Positions 47,121 to 56,599 of a stretch of DNA of 64,000 nucleotides are shown here, piece by piece; positions within the stretch are counted from its first letter, which is position 1; each line of letters starts with the position of its first letter. The stretch covers positions 1 through 64,000 of the forward strand of contig NZ_NVQF01000011.1 in NCBI RefSeq assembly GCF_002592005.1, in the 5' to 3' direction. The position numbers were made by a program, and so were the translations under genes. This stretch comes from Mycolicibacterium palauense (lineage in GTDB: Bacteria; Actinomycetota; Actinomycetes; Mycobacteriales; Mycobacteriaceae). A model generated the notes under the pieces. The model worked only from the letters and a program-made list of their open reading frames with translations, was not told the origin of the DNA and made no database searches.

Positions 47121-48395
47121 CTAGGCCGCGTGACGGGCAAGCGCGATGGCGATGCACTTCTCCGTGACGGCGAGGTCGAAATGCGCCGGTCCGCGAAGTG
47201 GTGGGGCCGTCGATCTGTGCCGAGACCCGGTCGGTGTGGTCACGAACGCCGTGTGCGTGCCGTTCTCATCGGTGTGGGTGGTCACCGTCCACCCGGCGGC
47301 CTCCTTGGCGTAGTTGCAGGCCGCGCACAGGCCGTCACCGTTGTCGGCGCTGGTGGCGCCGCCGCGTGAGCTCGGTGTCGCGTGGTCGGTGTGACGGATG
47401 GGGGCATCGCAATACGGAGTGCGGCAGGTGCCGTCGCGCACGGCGATGAAGGCGGACAGGCCCTTCGGAAACAGCCGTGCCCGCGATTCCATGGCCACCA
47501 GCGCCCCGGACTTCGGATGCCGGTACAACCGCCGCAGCGTCGCGCGTGCCGAGGACGTGGCCGTGGCAACCAACTGTCGTGCCACCCCGGCCGGCACCGG
47601 GCCGTAGCCGGCGATGTCGGCCGGGATGTCGTCGCCGCCCAGCAGCGTGTCATCGGTGATGACAAGGTTCACGGCGATGGGGGCGGCGTCGGCCGTGGCC
47701 TGCCCGGTGACCCGCTGGACCAGCGTGTCCGCCATGACCTGGCCCCGGCTGCGGCCGTCACAACAGGTATCGGCCTGGCGTTTGAGGGCGGCGTACACCG
47801 ACACGCCCTGGGCGACCGGCAGGAGCGCGGTCACATACGTCATGGTGTCGGGAGCCGGGCGGATACTGACCCGCCGCTCGGCCTCGGCCCGGGCCGCGCG
47901 GTCGACGATGGCCTGGGGGTCGAGGCGATAGGCGATCGCCTTGGCCTCGGCGGCGATCCGCGCGTCACCCAGTCCGGCCAGTTTTCCGGGGTCGCCGCAG
48001 ATCTCTTCGTCGAGGGTGCGACGGTCCTCGACATCCAGGCACGCCGATTCGCGGACGACCAGGGTGGCGCGCCATTCCGAGAGTGCGCCCGTCTCCAATG
48101 CGGCCAGCGTGTGCGGCATCTCGTGTACCAGCGCCCGGGCGAATCCGAGATGGCGCCCGCCGCGGGCGGGGGAGTCATGCCGGGCCAGCGCGATCTCGGC
48201 CGCGATCCCGCGGCCGCGCCGCCGCGCCGGCAGGCCGGCCTCCTGCTCGGCGGCGCGGCGCTTGGCGTCGAAGGCGGCCGCGGCCCGGGCCTGGCCCGCC
48301 GCGGCCGCGGATTTGAGGCGCTCCAGCCATTCGATGCGCGCGATGAGCTGCGCCTCGTCGGCGTCGGGAGCCACCTCCGACAATGTCTCGAACAT
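47121..48395 (-). CDS. 13E12-family HNH endonuclease (DUF222)
   Basis: A 424-residue protein. The N-terminal two thirds is the DUF222 helical domain typical of mycobacterial 13E12 repeat proteins (ARHDSPARGGRHLGFARALV near residue 72). The C terminus holds an HNH nuclease: CRTPYCDAPIRHTDHATP near 335, then CAACNYAKE. A perfect LexA box spans the ATG, and TACTAT lies 7 nt before it, so transcription is likely leaderless and SOS-induced. Several M. tuberculosis 13E12 genes are LexA targets, from memory. These genes are often mobile or multicopy; no mobile-element ends are seen here. Confidence 0.9.
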   Translation of the reverse strand: MFETLSEVAPDADEAQLIARIEWLERLKSAAAAGQARAAAAFDAKRRAAEQEAGLPARRRGRGIAAEIALARHDSPARGGRHLGFARALVHEMPHTLAALETGALSEWRATLVVRESACLDVEDRRTLDEEICGDPGKLAGLGDARIAAEAKAIAYRLDPQAIVDRAARAEAERRVSIRPAPDTMTYVTALLPVAQGVSVYAALKRQADTCCDGRSRGQVMADTLVQRVTGQATADAAPIAVNLVITDDTLLGGDDIPADIAGYGPVPAGVARQLVATATSSARATLRRLYRHPKSGALVAMESRARLFPKGLSAFIAVRDGTCRTPYCDAPIRHTDHATPSSRGGATSADNGDGLCAACNYAKEAAGWTVTTHTDENGTHTAFVTTPTGSRHRSTAPPLRGPAHFDLAVTEKCIAIALARHAA

Positions 48396-48408
48396 ATGTT
48401 CGATAGTA
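48388..48408 (-). promoter_or_regulatory. LexA (SOS) box over a leaderless start
   Basis: TCGAACATATGTTCGA (48388-48403) is a perfect palindrome matching the mycobacterial LexA consensus TCGAAC-N4-GTTCGA. The ATG of the nuclease gene (48395-48393) lies in its centre, and the -10 TACTAT (48408-48403) overlaps its outer base. Bound LexA would occlude both the promoter and the transcription start. Confidence 0.88.
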
Positions 48409-48470
48409 CTCGGCGGGCCGACAATTCACGGTCGGTCGGGTACTCGCCGGGGGCGGCTCGGGCTTTGCGC

Positions 48471-49847
48471 TCAGCCGTGTCCGACGCGCAGCAGCTCGGC
48501 GACGCTGGTCAGCTTGACCCGTGGACGCCCGTGCGGCCGGCCCGACGTGCGCTCGTGCTCGTCGATCACCTTCCAGTGGTCGTCGGTGACCAGCTTCGGT
48601 TGCCGTTCGAGCAACCAGGCGACGAGCGCGTCGGAGTAGTCGGTTCCGACTTCGGCCAGCGCGGCCCCGGACAGGTCGGCCAGCAGCGTGGCCACGGTGT
48701 CCGCCGAGTCCTTCTTGTTGCTGCCGATCACGCCCGACGGGCCCCGCTTGATCCAGCCCACGACGTACTCGTTGCGGCTGTCCCGGATGCGGCCGTCGGT
48801 GTGCGGGATCGTGCCGCTGCGCTGGTCGAACGGCAGTCCCGGGGTGGGCACACCCCGGTAGCCGACCGCGCGCACCACCAGCTGAGCGGGCAGCTCCTCG
48901 CGCACCCCGGTGTCCTTGGCAACGATGCGGCCGTTGTCGTCGGCCACCAGCTCGTTGCGGCCCAGGACCACCGACTCGACCCGCTCGGAGCCCTTGATCT
49001 CGATCGGCGAGGTGCGGAACCGGAAGACGATCCGGCGGTGGCCCGGCGTCGGCTGCCGGTCGAGGAAGCCCCGCAACACCTTGATGTTCTGCCGCACCTT
49101 CTTGTCGGCCGCCTCCAGATCGGCATCGGTGATACCGGCGAAATCCGTCGGGTCCAAGACGATGTCGACGTCCTCCAGGCCCTCAAGATGGCCCAACTCG
49201 CGCAGTTCCAGGGTGGTGAACGTCGCCTGCAGCGGCCCCCGGCGGCCGACCACCACGACCTCCTCGACGGCCTGGCCGTGCAGCGATTCCAGCGCGTGGT
49301 CGGCGATGTCGGTGCTGGCCAGGGCCGCGGGATCGGTCATCAGGATCCGGGCCACGTCCAGCGCCACGTTGCCGTTCCCGACGACCACCGCCCGCCCGCC
49401 GGTCAGATCGGGGGCCATGTGCTCGAAGTGCGGGTGGGCGTTGTACCAGCCCACGAAGTCGACGGCGGCCACACTGCCCGGCAGATCCTCACCGGGAATC
49501 CCCAGGGGCCGGTCGGATTGCGCGCCGACCGCGTAGATCACCGCGTCGTAGCGTTCCGCGAGCTCGCCGGCATGGACGTGTTCGCCGACCCGGATGTTGC
49601 CGAAGAAGCGGAACCGCGGGTCCTTGGCGCTCTTCTCGAACTGCGCGGTGATCGTCTTGATCTTGGGGTGATCGGGAGCCACGCCCGAGCGCACCAGACC
49701 CCACGGCGTCGGCAACATCTCCAGCATGTCGATGCGGACGTCGAGATCCTCAGAACTGTCGGCGGCCTTCAGCAGCGCCGCGGCGGCGAAGAAACCGGAG
49801 GGTCCGGAGCCGACGATCGCGACGTGATAGGGGCGCGTCTGTGCCAT
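48471..49847 (-). CDS. fprA: NADPH-ferredoxin reductase FprA
   Basis: A 458-residue adrenodoxin-reductase-type flavoprotein. The FAD motif IVGSGPSGFFAAAAL begins near residue 10 and the NADPH motif VVGNGNVALDVARIL near 155; PTPWGLVRSGVAPDH near 47 is a family signature. It passes electrons from NADPH to ferredoxins that feed cytochromes P450 and other enzymes. Rv3106 (fprA) is likewise divergent from prfB. ATG 49847 is clear. The 241-bp divergent gap carries an inverted repeat. Confidence 0.95.
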   Translation of the reverse strand: MAQTRPYHVAIVGSGPSGFFAAAALLKAADSSEDLDVRIDMLEMLPTPWGLVRSGVAPDHPKIKTITAQFEKSAKDPRFRFFGNIRVGEHVHAGELAERYDAVIYAVGAQSDRPLGIPGEDLPGSVAAVDFVGWYNAHPHFEHMAPDLTGGRAVVVGNGNVALDVARILMTDPAALASTDIADHALESLHGQAVEEVVVVGRRGPLQATFTTLELRELGHLEGLEDVDIVLDPTDFAGITDADLEAADKKVRQNIKVLRGFLDRQPTPGHRRIVFRFRTSPIEIKGSERVESVVLGRNELVADDNGRIVAKDTGVREELPAQLVVRAVGYRGVPTPGLPFDQRSGTIPHTDGRIRDSRNEYVVGWIKRGPSGVIGSNKKDSADTVATLLADLSGAALAEVGTDYSDALVAWLLERQPKLVTDDHWKVIDEHERTSGRPHGRPRVKLTSVAELLRVGHG

Positions 49848-49993
49848 GGATGGTGCGCTTTCTGTCGGTGCCCGGCCAGGCGCACGGGGCTGTGGCGCGG
49901 CGGCCGGAGGAAGAGGTGCGGAGTGCGCAGGCGACTGTCACCGGTCATTGGGCTGGACCGGCCGGGCGTGTCGAGTCGCGAAATGCACATGCT

Positions 49994-50015
49994 GTTTACA
50001 GACCCGATGGTAAAC
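49994..50015. promoter_or_regulatory. Inverted repeat between fprA and prfB
   Basis: GTTTAC (49994-49999) and GTAAAC (50010-50015) are perfect complements with a 10-nt spacer, in a locally AT-richer stretch 74 bp before prfB. It may be an operator or part of a divergent promoter. Confidence 0.35.
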
Positions 50016-50074
50016 GCCGCCTGTGGCGCTCGCCCGGAGTCGGAGCGATCGGCCGTGCGGGTGTTGCGAGCCGG

Positions 50075-50088
50075 TAACCTCAATGGTC
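50075..50088 (+). promoter_or_regulatory. Leaderless -10 box of prfB
   Basis: TAACCT at 50075-50080 lies 8 nt before GTG 50089, while the ATG at 50083 is only 2 nt away. No Shine-Dalgarno is seen, so a leaderless start at the GTG is favoured. Confidence 0.5.
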
Positions 50089-51195
50089 GTGGACTCTGAC
50101 CGTCAAACCGATCTCGCTGCCCTCGACACCACCCTGACGACCGTCGAGAGGGTGCTCGACGTCGACGGGCTGCGCCGACGCATCGAGAAATTGGAGTCCG
50201 AGGCCTCCGACCCCAACCTGTGGGACGACCAGGTGCACGCCCAGAAGGTGACCAGCGACCTGTCGCATGCCCAGGGAGAGCTGCGCCGGGTCGAGGAACT
50301 CAGGCAACGCCTCGACGACCTTCCCGTGCTCTATGAGCTGGCGGCCGAGGAGGAGGCCTCCGACGAACTCGCCGAGGCCGACGCCGAGCTGGTGCGGCTG
50401 CGCGAGGACATCGAGGCCATGGAGGTGCGCACCCTGCTGTCGGGGGAGTACGACGAGCGCGAGGCCGTGGTCACCATCCGCTCCGGCGCGGGCGGCGTCG
50501 ATGCCGCCGACTGGGCCGAGATGCTGATGCGGATGTACATGCGGTGGGCCGAGAAGCACAAGTATCCCGTCGAGGTCTTCGACACCTCCTACGCCGAGGA
50601 AGCGGGTATCAAGAGCGCCACGTTCGCCGTCCACGCCCCCTTCGCCTACGGCACGCTGTCCGTCGAACAGGGCACGCACCGGCTGGTGCGTATCAGTCCC
50701 TTCGACAACCAGAGCCGGCGCCAGACCTCCTTCGCCGACGTCGAGGTGCTGCCCGTGGTGGAGACCACCGACCACATCGACATCCCGGAGAACGACCTCC
50801 GTGTCGACGTCTACCGTTCCAGTGGTCCCGGCGGGCAGTCGGTGAACACCACCGACTCCGCGGTGCGACTCACCCACATTCCGACCGGCATCGTGGTCAC
50901 CTGCCAGAACGAGAAGTCACAGCTACAGAACAAGGTGGCGGCCATGCGCGTGCTGCAGGCCAAGCTGCTGGAACGCAAGCGCCAGGAGGAACGCGCCGAG
51001 ATGGATGCCCTCAAGGGCGACGGCGGCAGCTCGTGGGGCAACCAGATGCGCTCCTACGTGCTGCATCCGTACCAGATGGTGAAGGACCTGCGCACCGAGT
51101 ACGAGGTCGGCAACCCCGCCTCGGTGCTCGACGGCGAAATCGACGGCTTCCTCGAGGCCGGCATCAGATGGCGCAACAGCAGAGATGACGACTGA
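50089..51195 (+). CDS. prfB: Peptide chain release factor 2
   Basis: RF2, 368 residues from GTG 50089 (an ATG at 50083 would add two). The UGA-recognition tripeptide SPF is at 203-205 and the catalytic GGQ at 248-250 within [15 protein letters not shown]. The reading frame is continuous, so the programmed +1 frameshift used by E. coli prfB is absent, as expected in actinobacteria. It recognises UGA and UAA stops on the ribosome. It heads a plus-strand run through smpB and overlaps the channel gene by 11 nt. Confidence 0.96.
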   Translation: MDSDRQTDLAALDTTLTTVERVLDVDGLRRRIEKLESEASDPNLWDDQVHAQKVTSDLSHAQGELRRVEELRQRLDDLPVLYELAAEEEASDELAEADAELVRLREDIEAMEVRTLLSGEYDEREAVVTIRSGAGGVDAADWAEMLMRMYMRWAEKHKYPVEVFDTSYAEEAGIKSATFAVHAPFAYGTLSVEQGTHRLVRISPFDNQSRRQTSFADVEVLPVVETTDHIDIPENDLRVDVYRSSGPGGQSVNTTDSAVRLTHIPTGIVVTCQNEKSQLQNKVAAMRVLQAKLLERKRQEERAEMDALKGDGGSSWGNQMRSYVLHPYQMVKDLRTEYEVGNPASVLDGEIDGFLEAGIRWRNSRDDD

Positions 51196-52132
51196 CTATC
51201 TGGCCCTGGGGTGGGCGCGGGGGTGGCACGACTTCTGGAACGACGAGGTCGGCCTCTGGATCCGCGGTCCCGGTCTTCGCATCGCGATCCTGGTCGTCGG
51301 GGCGATGCTCATCGCCCGGTTCATCGCCTGGGTAGCCCGGCGGATCACCAGCCGGATCGACGCCGAATACCAGCAGACCAATCAGCTGGTGCGATCGGAG
51401 ACCGCCAAACACCGCCAGGCCGTGGCATCGGTGATCTCCTGGGTGTCCATCGCGCTGGTGTTCGTCGTCGTCGCGGTGCAGATCACCGATATCGTCGGCA
51501 TCCCGATCGGCTCGCTGGCCGCGCCGGCCGCCGTACTGGGCGCGGCGCTGGGCTTCGGGGCGCAGCGGCTGGTGCAGGACCTGTTGAGCGGATTCTTCAT
51601 CATCACCGAGCGCCAGTACGGGTTCGGCGATCTCGTCCAGCTGGGCAGCGGCGCGGCCCAGGACTCGCTGGGCACGGTGGAAGAGGTCACGCTGCGGGTC
51701 ACCAAGCTGCGTACCGTCGAGGGCGAGATGTACACCATCCCCAACGGCAACATCGTGCGCTCGCTCAACATGTCCAAGGACTGGGCGCGTGCGGTGGTCG
51801 ACATCCCGGTGCCGACGACCGCCGACCTCAACCGGGTCAACGAGTTGCTGCATCAGGTCGGCTCCACGGCGATGGAGGACTCCGAACTGCGTCCGCTGCT
51901 GCTGGACGAACCCCAGCTGATGGGTGTGGAGAGCATCGAGGTCGACACGGTGAACCTGCGGATGGTGGCCAGAACGCTTCCGGGTAAGCAGTTCGAGGTC
52001 GGCCGGCTGCTGCGGTTGCGGATCATCGCCGCGCTCACCCAGGCCGGCATCGCCACCCAGCAGGCGGGTGGGCCCACCGTCGGCACCATGGCGCCGGTCG
52101 CCCGCGAGACACCCCGGGGGCCGGGGCAGTGA
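51185..52132 (+). CDS. MscS-family mechanosensitive ion channel (Rv3104c-like)
   Basis: A 315-residue membrane protein. Three N-terminal helices (about residues 28-48, 75-100, 105-125) are followed by the pore-lining sequence [20 protein letters not shown] near 125 and an MscS beta domain with [13 protein letters not shown] near 150 and [13 protein letters not shown] near 175. It should open on membrane tension and release solutes. It overlaps the prfB end by 11 nt and the next gene by 4 nt. Its place matches Rv3104c. Confidence 0.9.
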   Translation: MTTDYLALGWARGWHDFWNDEVGLWIRGPGLRIAILVVGAMLIARFIAWVARRITSRIDAEYQQTNQLVRSETAKHRQAVASVISWVSIALVFVVVAVQITDIVGIPIGSLAAPAAVLGAALGFGAQRLVQDLLSGFFIITERQYGFGDLVQLGSGAAQDSLGTVEEVTLRVTKLRTVEGEMYTIPNGNIVRSLNMSKDWARAVVDIPVPTTADLNRVNELLHQVGSTAMEDSELRPLLLDEPQLMGVESIEVDTVNLRMVARTLPGKQFEVGRLLRLRIIAALTQAGIATQQAGGPTVGTMAPVARETPRGPGQ

Positions 52133-52593
52133 TGACCGGGTTCTGGAAGAAGTGGCACCGCCCCGACCACACCTGGCCGAAGTACCTGCCGGGCGGCCGG
52201 CTGCGCACCTCCACGGCGGTCCTGGTCATCGTGTTCGCCGCGCTGACCTGGGTCTACCAGACCTATCAGCCGCCGGTCTCACCCACTCCCGAAACCCAGG
52301 TGGTTCCACCGGGGTTCGTGCCCGACCCCGAGTACACGTGGGTGCCGAGGACCCAGGTCCGCACCGCGCCGCCGACAACCACCCTCACCACGACCCCCAC
52401 CACCAGCGAGACCAGCCCGACCACGTCGCCGGAGACTCCCACCGACACCACCGGGCCCGACGGGAGCACCCCACCGGAACTCACGTTGCCGAACCCGTTC
52501 GGGCAGACCCCGGCGACGACTCCCACCGTCACCACGACACCGGCTCCGGCCACCACCGCGACGACACCGACACCGGCGCCGACGTCGGAGTAA
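52129..52593 (+). CDS. Thr/Pro-rich single-pass membrane protein (Rv3103c-like)
   Basis: A 154-residue protein. Residues about 24-42 form one membrane helix (STAVLVIVFAALTWVYQTY). The rest is an extended, low-complexity Thr/Pro-rich tail with many TTT, TPT and PTP runs, probably outside the membrane and possibly glycosylated. No enzymatic motif is seen. GTG 52129 overlaps the channel stop (GTGA); ATG 52132 is possible. Position between an MscS-like gene and ftsE matches Rv3103c; function unknown. Confidence 0.8.
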   Translation: MMTGFWKKWHRPDHTWPKYLPGGRLRTSTAVLVIVFAALTWVYQTYQPPVSPTPETQVVPPGFVPDPEYTWVPRTQVRTAPPTTTLTTTPTTSETSPTTSPETPTDTTGPDGSTPPELTLPNPFGQTPATTPTVTTTPAPATTATTPTPAPTSE

Positions 52594-52615
52594 CGGCGCG
52601 GGCCCTCGGCCCCGC

Positions 52616-52629
52616 TACACTGGCGTGCC
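52616..52629 (+). promoter_or_regulatory. Internal -10 box before ftsE
   Basis: TACACT at 52616-52621 lies 8 nt upstream of GTG 52630. It could give ftsEX a leaderless transcript separate from prfB, as the 36-bp gap before ftsE also suggests. Confidence 0.45.
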
Positions 52630-53322
52630 GTGATGATCACCCTCGACCACGTAACCAAGCAGTACAAGCAGTCGGCGCGGCCGGCGCTGGACAACGTGAG
52701 TCTCAAGATCGACAAGGGTGAGTTCGTCTTCCTCATCGGCCCCTCCGGCTCGGGCAAGTCGACGTTCATCCGGCTGCTGCTGGCCGAGGAGACCCCGACA
52801 TCCGGCGACATCCAGGTGTCGAAGTTCCATGTCAACAAGCTGCCCGGGCGGCATGTGCCCGGACTGCGCCAGGTGATCGGCTGCGTCTTCCAGGACTTCC
52901 GGCTGCTGCAGCAGAAGACGGTGTTCGAGAACGTCGCCTTCGCCCTGGAGGTCATCGGCAAGCGCAGCGACACCATCAACCGGGTGGTGCCCGACGTCCT
53001 GGAGATGGTGGGGCTGTCCGGTAAGGCCAACCGGCTGCCCGCCGAGCTCTCCGGCGGTGAGCAGCAGCGGGTGGCCATCGCCCGCGCCTTCGTCAACCGT
53101 CCCTTGGTGCTGCTGGCCGACGAGCCCACCGGCAACCTGGACCCCGAAACGAGCAAGGACATCATGGACCTGCTGGAGCGCATCAACAGAACCGGAACGA
53201 CGGTTCTGATGGCGACGCATGACCACCACATCGTCGACGCGATGCGCCAGCGGGTGGTCGAGCTGTCACTGGGCCGGCTGGTCCGCGACGAGCAGCGCGG
53301 TGTCTACGGGATGGACCGGTAA
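52630..53322 (+). CDS. ftsE: Cell division ATP-binding protein FtsE
   Basis: A 230-residue ABC ATPase. Walker A (GPSGSGKST) is near residue 37, the signature [13 protein letters not shown] near 138, Walker B ([10 protein letters not shown]) near 158 and the H-loop MATHDH near 195. With FtsX it controls peptidoglycan hydrolases (RipC-type in mycobacteria) at the division site. GTG 52630 or ATG 52633 may start it. The stop TAA is followed at once by the ftsX GTG. Confidence 0.96.
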   Translation: MMITLDHVTKQYKQSARPALDNVSLKIDKGEFVFLIGPSGSGKSTFIRLLLAEETPTSGDIQVSKFHVNKLPGRHVPGLRQVIGCVFQDFRLLQQKTVFENVAFALEVIGKRSDTINRVVPDVLEMVGLSGKANRLPAELSGGEQQRVAIARAFVNRPLVLLADEPTGNLDPETSKDIMDLLERINRTGTTVLMATHDHHIVDAMRQRVVELSLGRLVRDEQRGVYGMDR

Positions 53323-54216
53323 GTGCGCGCCGGATTCCTACTCAACGAGGTCGTCACCGGCCTGCGTCGCAACGTCACCATGACGATCGCGATGATCCTG
53401 ACCACCGCCATCTCGATCGGGCTGTTCGGCGGCGGGCTGCTGGTGCTGCGGCTGGCCGACCACTCCAAGAACATCTACCTCGACCGCGTCGAGACCCAGG
53501 TCTTCCTGACCGACGACATCTCGGCCAACGACATGACCTGCGACTCCGATCTGTGCAAGGGGTTGCGCGCCAAGATCGAGGAGCGCGACGACGTCAAGTC
53601 CGTGCGCTTCCTCAACCGCGACGACGCCTACGAGGACGCGATCCGGCGCATCCCGCAGTTCAAGGACGTGGCCGGCAAGGACGCCTTCCCGGCGTCGTTC
53701 ATCGTCAAACTCGACGACCCCGAACAGCACGCCGCCTTCGACGAGGCGATGATCGGCCAGCCCGGGGTGCGCAGTGTGCTCAACCAGAAGGAACTCATCG
53801 ACCGGCTCTTCGCCGTGCTCGACGGGCTGTCCAACGCCGCCTTCGCGGTGGCGCTGGTCCAGGCGGTCGGCGCGGTCCTGCTGATCGCCAACATGGTCCA
53901 GGTGGCGGCCTACACCCGCCGTACCGAGATCGGCATCATGCGTCTGGTGGGCGCCAGCAGGTGGTACACCCAGCTGCCGTTCCTGCTCGAGGCGGTGCTG
54001 GCCGCCACCATCGGCGTGGTGATCGCGATCGCGGGTCTGATCGTGGTGCGTGCGGCGTTCCTGGAGCGGGCCCTCGACCAGTTCTACCAAGCCAATCTGA
54101 TCGCCCGGATCGACTATGCGGACATCCTCTACATCTCACCGATCCTGTTGGCGGTCGGGGTGATCATGGCCGGCGTGACGGGCTACGTGACGTTGCGCCT
54201 GTACGTGCGCAGGTAG
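53323..54216 (+). CDS. ftsX: Cell division protein FtsX
   Basis: A 297-residue FtsX permease-like protein. One N-terminal helix (residues about 20-42) is followed by an extracytoplasmic domain of about 130 residues that contains two cysteines ([11 protein letters not shown]) able to form a disulfide. Three C-terminal helices follow (about 170-195, 220-245, 268-292) with the family motif [14 protein letters not shown]. It transmits FtsE ATPase activity to cell-wall hydrolases outside. GTG 53323 abuts the ftsE stop. Confidence 0.96.
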   Translation: MRAGFLLNEVVTGLRRNVTMTIAMILTTAISIGLFGGGLLVLRLADHSKNIYLDRVETQVFLTDDISANDMTCDSDLCKGLRAKIEERDDVKSVRFLNRDDAYEDAIRRIPQFKDVAGKDAFPASFIVKLDDPEQHAAFDEAMIGQPGVRSVLNQKELIDRLFAVLDGLSNAAFAVALVQAVGAVLLIANMVQVAAYTRRTEIGIMRLVGASRWYTQLPFLLEAVLAATIGVVIAIAGLIVVRAAFLERALDQFYQANLIARIDYADILYISPILLAVGVIMAGVTGYVTLRLYVRR

Positions 54217-54222
54217 GTTTCC

Positions 54223-54726
54223 GTGGCCAAGAAACCCAAGCAGACCAACAAGGCCGACGGCCACGGGCGTCAGGTGGTGGCGACCAACCGCCGGGCGCGG
54301 CACAACTATGCCGTCGTGGACACCTTCGAAGCCGGCGTGGTGCTGCAGGGCACCGAGGTGAAGAGCCTGCGCGAGGGCCAGGCGTCGCTGGCGGACGCGT
54401 TCGCCACCGTCGACGACGGCGAGGTGTGGCTGCGCAACCTGCACATCCCGGCGTATCACCACGGCACCTGGACCAACCATGCGCCGCGACGCAACCGCAA
54501 ACTGTTGCTGCACCGGCGCCAGATCGACACGCTGGTCGGCAAGATCCGCGACGGCAACCTGACCCTGGTCCCGTTGTCGCTGTACTTCTCCGACGGCAAG
54601 GTCAAGGTGGAACTGGCGCTGGCCCGCGGTAAACAGGCCCACGACAAGCGTCAGGACCTGGCCCGCCGCGACGCCCAGCGGGAGATCAGCCGGGAACTGG
54701 GCCGCCGCGCCAAGGGCATGCCCTGA
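54223..54726 (+). CDS. smpB: SsrA-binding protein SmpB
   Basis: A 167-residue tmRNA partner. [20 protein letters not shown] near residue 18, [18 protein letters not shown] near 40 and the C-terminal basic tail ([18 protein letters not shown]) are conserved. It delivers tmRNA to stalled ribosomes and occupies the empty mRNA channel. The tmRNA gene lies about 1.9 kb downstream on the same strand. GTG 54223 follows ftsX after 6 nt. Confidence 0.97.
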   Translation: MAKKPKQTNKADGHGRQVVATNRRARHNYAVVDTFEAGVVLQGTEVKSLREGQASLADAFATVDDGEVWLRNLHIPAYHHGTWTNHAPRRNRKLLLHRRQIDTLVGKIRDGNLTLVPLSLYFSDGKVKVELALARGKQAHDKRQDLARRDAQREISRELGRRAKGMP

Positions 54727-55568
54727 CCGGAATCCTGTTCGCCCTGGTGTCGGCGTTCGGCTACGGCATCAGCGACTTCGTCGGAGGCATCGCGTCGCGC
54801 CGGGTGGCCGCCCTGCGCGTCGTGCTGGTGTCCTACCCCGTGGCGATCGTGCTGCTGGTGATCCCGGCCGTCGCCGTCGGCGGCCAGGTGTCCGCACCGG
54901 CGCTGATGTGGGGCACGCTGTGCGGGGTCAGCCAGGCGTTCGGGGTGTGGTGGTTCTACGCGGCACTGGGTTCGGGCCCGATCTCGGTGGTGTCTCCGCT
55001 GACGGCGATCCTGGTCGCCGGGCTACCCGTCGGTGTCGGGGTCGCACTGGGCGAGCGGCCCGCGCTGGTGGCCAATATCGGTGTCGTCATCGCCCTGGTG
55101 GCGGTCGTGCTGGTCAGTCGCGACGCCACCGACGAGGACGTCAAGGCCCACCGGTTCACCAAAACGGTCGCGTGGCTGACCGTCGGTGCGGGGCTGGCGT
55201 TCGGGCTGAACTTCGTGCTGATCGCGCAGGCTCCCGTCGAGGCGGGCCTGTGGCCCCTGGTCTTCGCCAGGATCGCGGCCACCGTCATCGTGTTCGCGGT
55301 GGCGGCCGGGTCGGGCAACCTGGTGCTGCCCCGGGGCGAGCCCTTTCGGCTGGCGCTGTTGGCCGCGGTGCTCGACGCGGTCGCCAACGTGACGATGTTG
55401 CTGGCGCTGCACGCCTCGCTGTTGTCGCTGGCCGGTGTGCTGATGTCGCTGTATCCGGCGGCCACCGTGCTGCTGGCCATCGTGGTGCTTAAGGAGCGGG
55501 TGACCCGGTGGCAGGCACTGGGGATGGTGCTGGCGCTGGCGTCGGTGGCGATGATCGCCGCGGGCTGA
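54723..55568 (+). CDS. EamA/DMT-family transporter
   Basis: A membrane protein with about ten helices, of the drug/metabolite transporter superfamily. The first helix reads [18 protein letters not shown] and the second half repeats the fold. If translation starts at GTG 54747 (273 residues), the first helix loses eight residues. A CTG at 54723, overlapping the smpB TGA as CTGA, restores [14 protein letters not shown] and mimics the ATGA coupling seen elsewhere here. I give the longer form but the start is uncertain. Substrate unknown. Confidence 0.75.
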   Translation: MTGILFALVSAFGYGISDFVGGIASRRVAALRVVLVSYPVAIVLLVIPAVAVGGQVSAPALMWGTLCGVSQAFGVWWFYAALGSGPISVVSPLTAILVAGLPVGVGVALGERPALVANIGVVIALVAVVLVSRDATDEDVKAHRFTKTVAWLTVGAGLAFGLNFVLIAQAPVEAGLWPLVFARIAATVIVFAVAAGSGNLVLPRGEPFRLALLAAVLDAVANVTMLLALHASLLSLAGVLMSLYPAATVLLAIVVLKERVTRWQALGMVLALASVAMIAAG

Positions 55569-55591
55569 GACCGTCCGTCGTCCCCGGGGCG

Positions 55592-55604
55592 TAACGTCAG
55601 CCCA
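55592..55604 (+). promoter_or_regulatory. Leaderless -10 box
   Basis: TAACGT at 55592-55597 precedes ATG 55605 by exactly 7 nt, a typical mycobacterial leaderless promoter. Confidence 0.5.
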
Positions 55605-56456
55605 ATGAGCAGCCCCGCACGCCCCATGACCCTCCTCGACAAGGACGACATCCTGGCCGGGCTCTTCGCGAGCTGGGACCGGATCGACGCACTGCTGTCC
55701 GGCCTGCCCGAGGCCGACTGGCAGACACCGACCGCACTGCCGGGCTGGACCGTGCAGGACGTCGTCTCCCACATCATTGGCACCGAGTCCATGCTGCTCG
55801 GTGTGCCCACCCCGGAGCCGGACGTCGACCTGGGTGCACTGGAGCACGTGCGCAACGAGATCGGTGCGATGAACGAGGCCTGGGTGCGCTTTCTGCGCGC
55901 CGAGACTCCGGCGCAGATGCTGGAGCGGTTCCGCGACATCACCGGGCAGCGGCGGACCATGTTGAGCAACATGATCGAGCCGGCGTGGAACGCCAAGACG
56001 ATGACCCCGGCCGGGCCCGACACCTACGGCCGGTTCATGCGGATCCGGGTGTTCGACTGCTGGATCCACGAACAGGACATCCGCCAGGCCGTCGGCAAGC
56101 CGTCGACGGATGCGGAGTTGAGCGGTCCGGACACCGCGCTGGCACTGGACGAGATCGCCGCGAGCATGCCGTTCGTCGTCGGCAAGCTGGGTAAGGCCCC
56201 CGACGGGGCACGGGTGACCTTCGAGCTGACCGGACCGCTGCAGCGCACGGTGCGGGTGGCCGTCGACGGGCGCGCCGCGCTGGTCGACGACTTCGACGGC
56301 GCCGAGGCGACCACCACCATCACCCTCGACGGCCTGCAGTTCACCCGGCTGTGCGGCGGGCGCCCGATGTGCCCGGCGCGCCCGGACGCCGTGGACTACG
56401 CCGGCGACGTCGAGGTGGGGGAGACGATCGTGACCCGGCTCAACTACGTGATCTGA
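55605..56456 (+). CDS. Mycothiol-dependent maleylpyruvate isomerase-family protein
   Basis: A 283-residue DinB-like four-helix protein. The N-terminal bundle carries WDRIDALLSGLPEADWQTPT near residue 24, TALPGWTVQDVVSHIIGTE near 43 (first metal His in VVSHI) and RIRVFDCWIHEQDIRQAVG near 147, whose His residues complete the metal site. The C-terminal domain is the SCP2-like half common in this family. Members use mycothiol as cofactor or act as divalent-metal enzymes. It lies just before the tmRNA gene, as Rv3099c does. Confidence 0.85.
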   Translation: MSSPARPMTLLDKDDILAGLFASWDRIDALLSGLPEADWQTPTALPGWTVQDVVSHIIGTESMLLGVPTPEPDVDLGALEHVRNEIGAMNEAWVRFLRAETPAQMLERFRDITGQRRTMLSNMIEPAWNAKTMTPAGPDTYGRFMRIRVFDCWIHEQDIRQAVGKPSTDAELSGPDTALALDEIAASMPFVVGKLGKAPDGARVTFELTGPLQRTVRVAVDGRAALVDDFDGAEATTTITLDGLQFTRLCGGRPMCPARPDAVDYAGDVEVGETIVTRLNYVI

Positions 56457-56511
56457 CCCGGTCATCTGAGGCTGGGATCTGAGCCGGGACGGATCGGGAC
56501 TATTTATTGGC

Positions 56512-56565
56512 TGGACTGTGTTGTATCGGGGGCTATCATTGAGAGTCCTGCCGATCGTCGGCAGG
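56512..56565 (+). promoter_or_regulatory. tmRNA promoter and 5' leader hairpin
   Basis: TGGACT (56512-56517) and TATCAT (56534-56539) are spaced 16 nt and could be the -35 and -10 of ssrA. Shortly after, CCTGCCGA (56547-56554) and TCGGCAGG (56558-56565) form a perfect 8-bp hairpin in the transcribed leader, 34 nt before the mature 5' end, where it may guide processing. Confidence 0.5.
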
Positions 56566-56599
56566 GATGCCGAAGTGTCACAGACAATATCCAAGACAA

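Noticed and set aside
47382..50099. A 905-codon open frame on the plus strand opposite the HNH and fprA genes
   Set aside because: It is antisense to two clear genes, its translation is low-complexity Arg/Gly/His/Pro typical of GC-rich shadow frames, and it has no recognisable motif.
50089..50200. Programmed frameshift in prfB
   Set aside because: The frame is continuous from the start and no in-frame TGA with a Shine-Dalgarno-like slip site is present.
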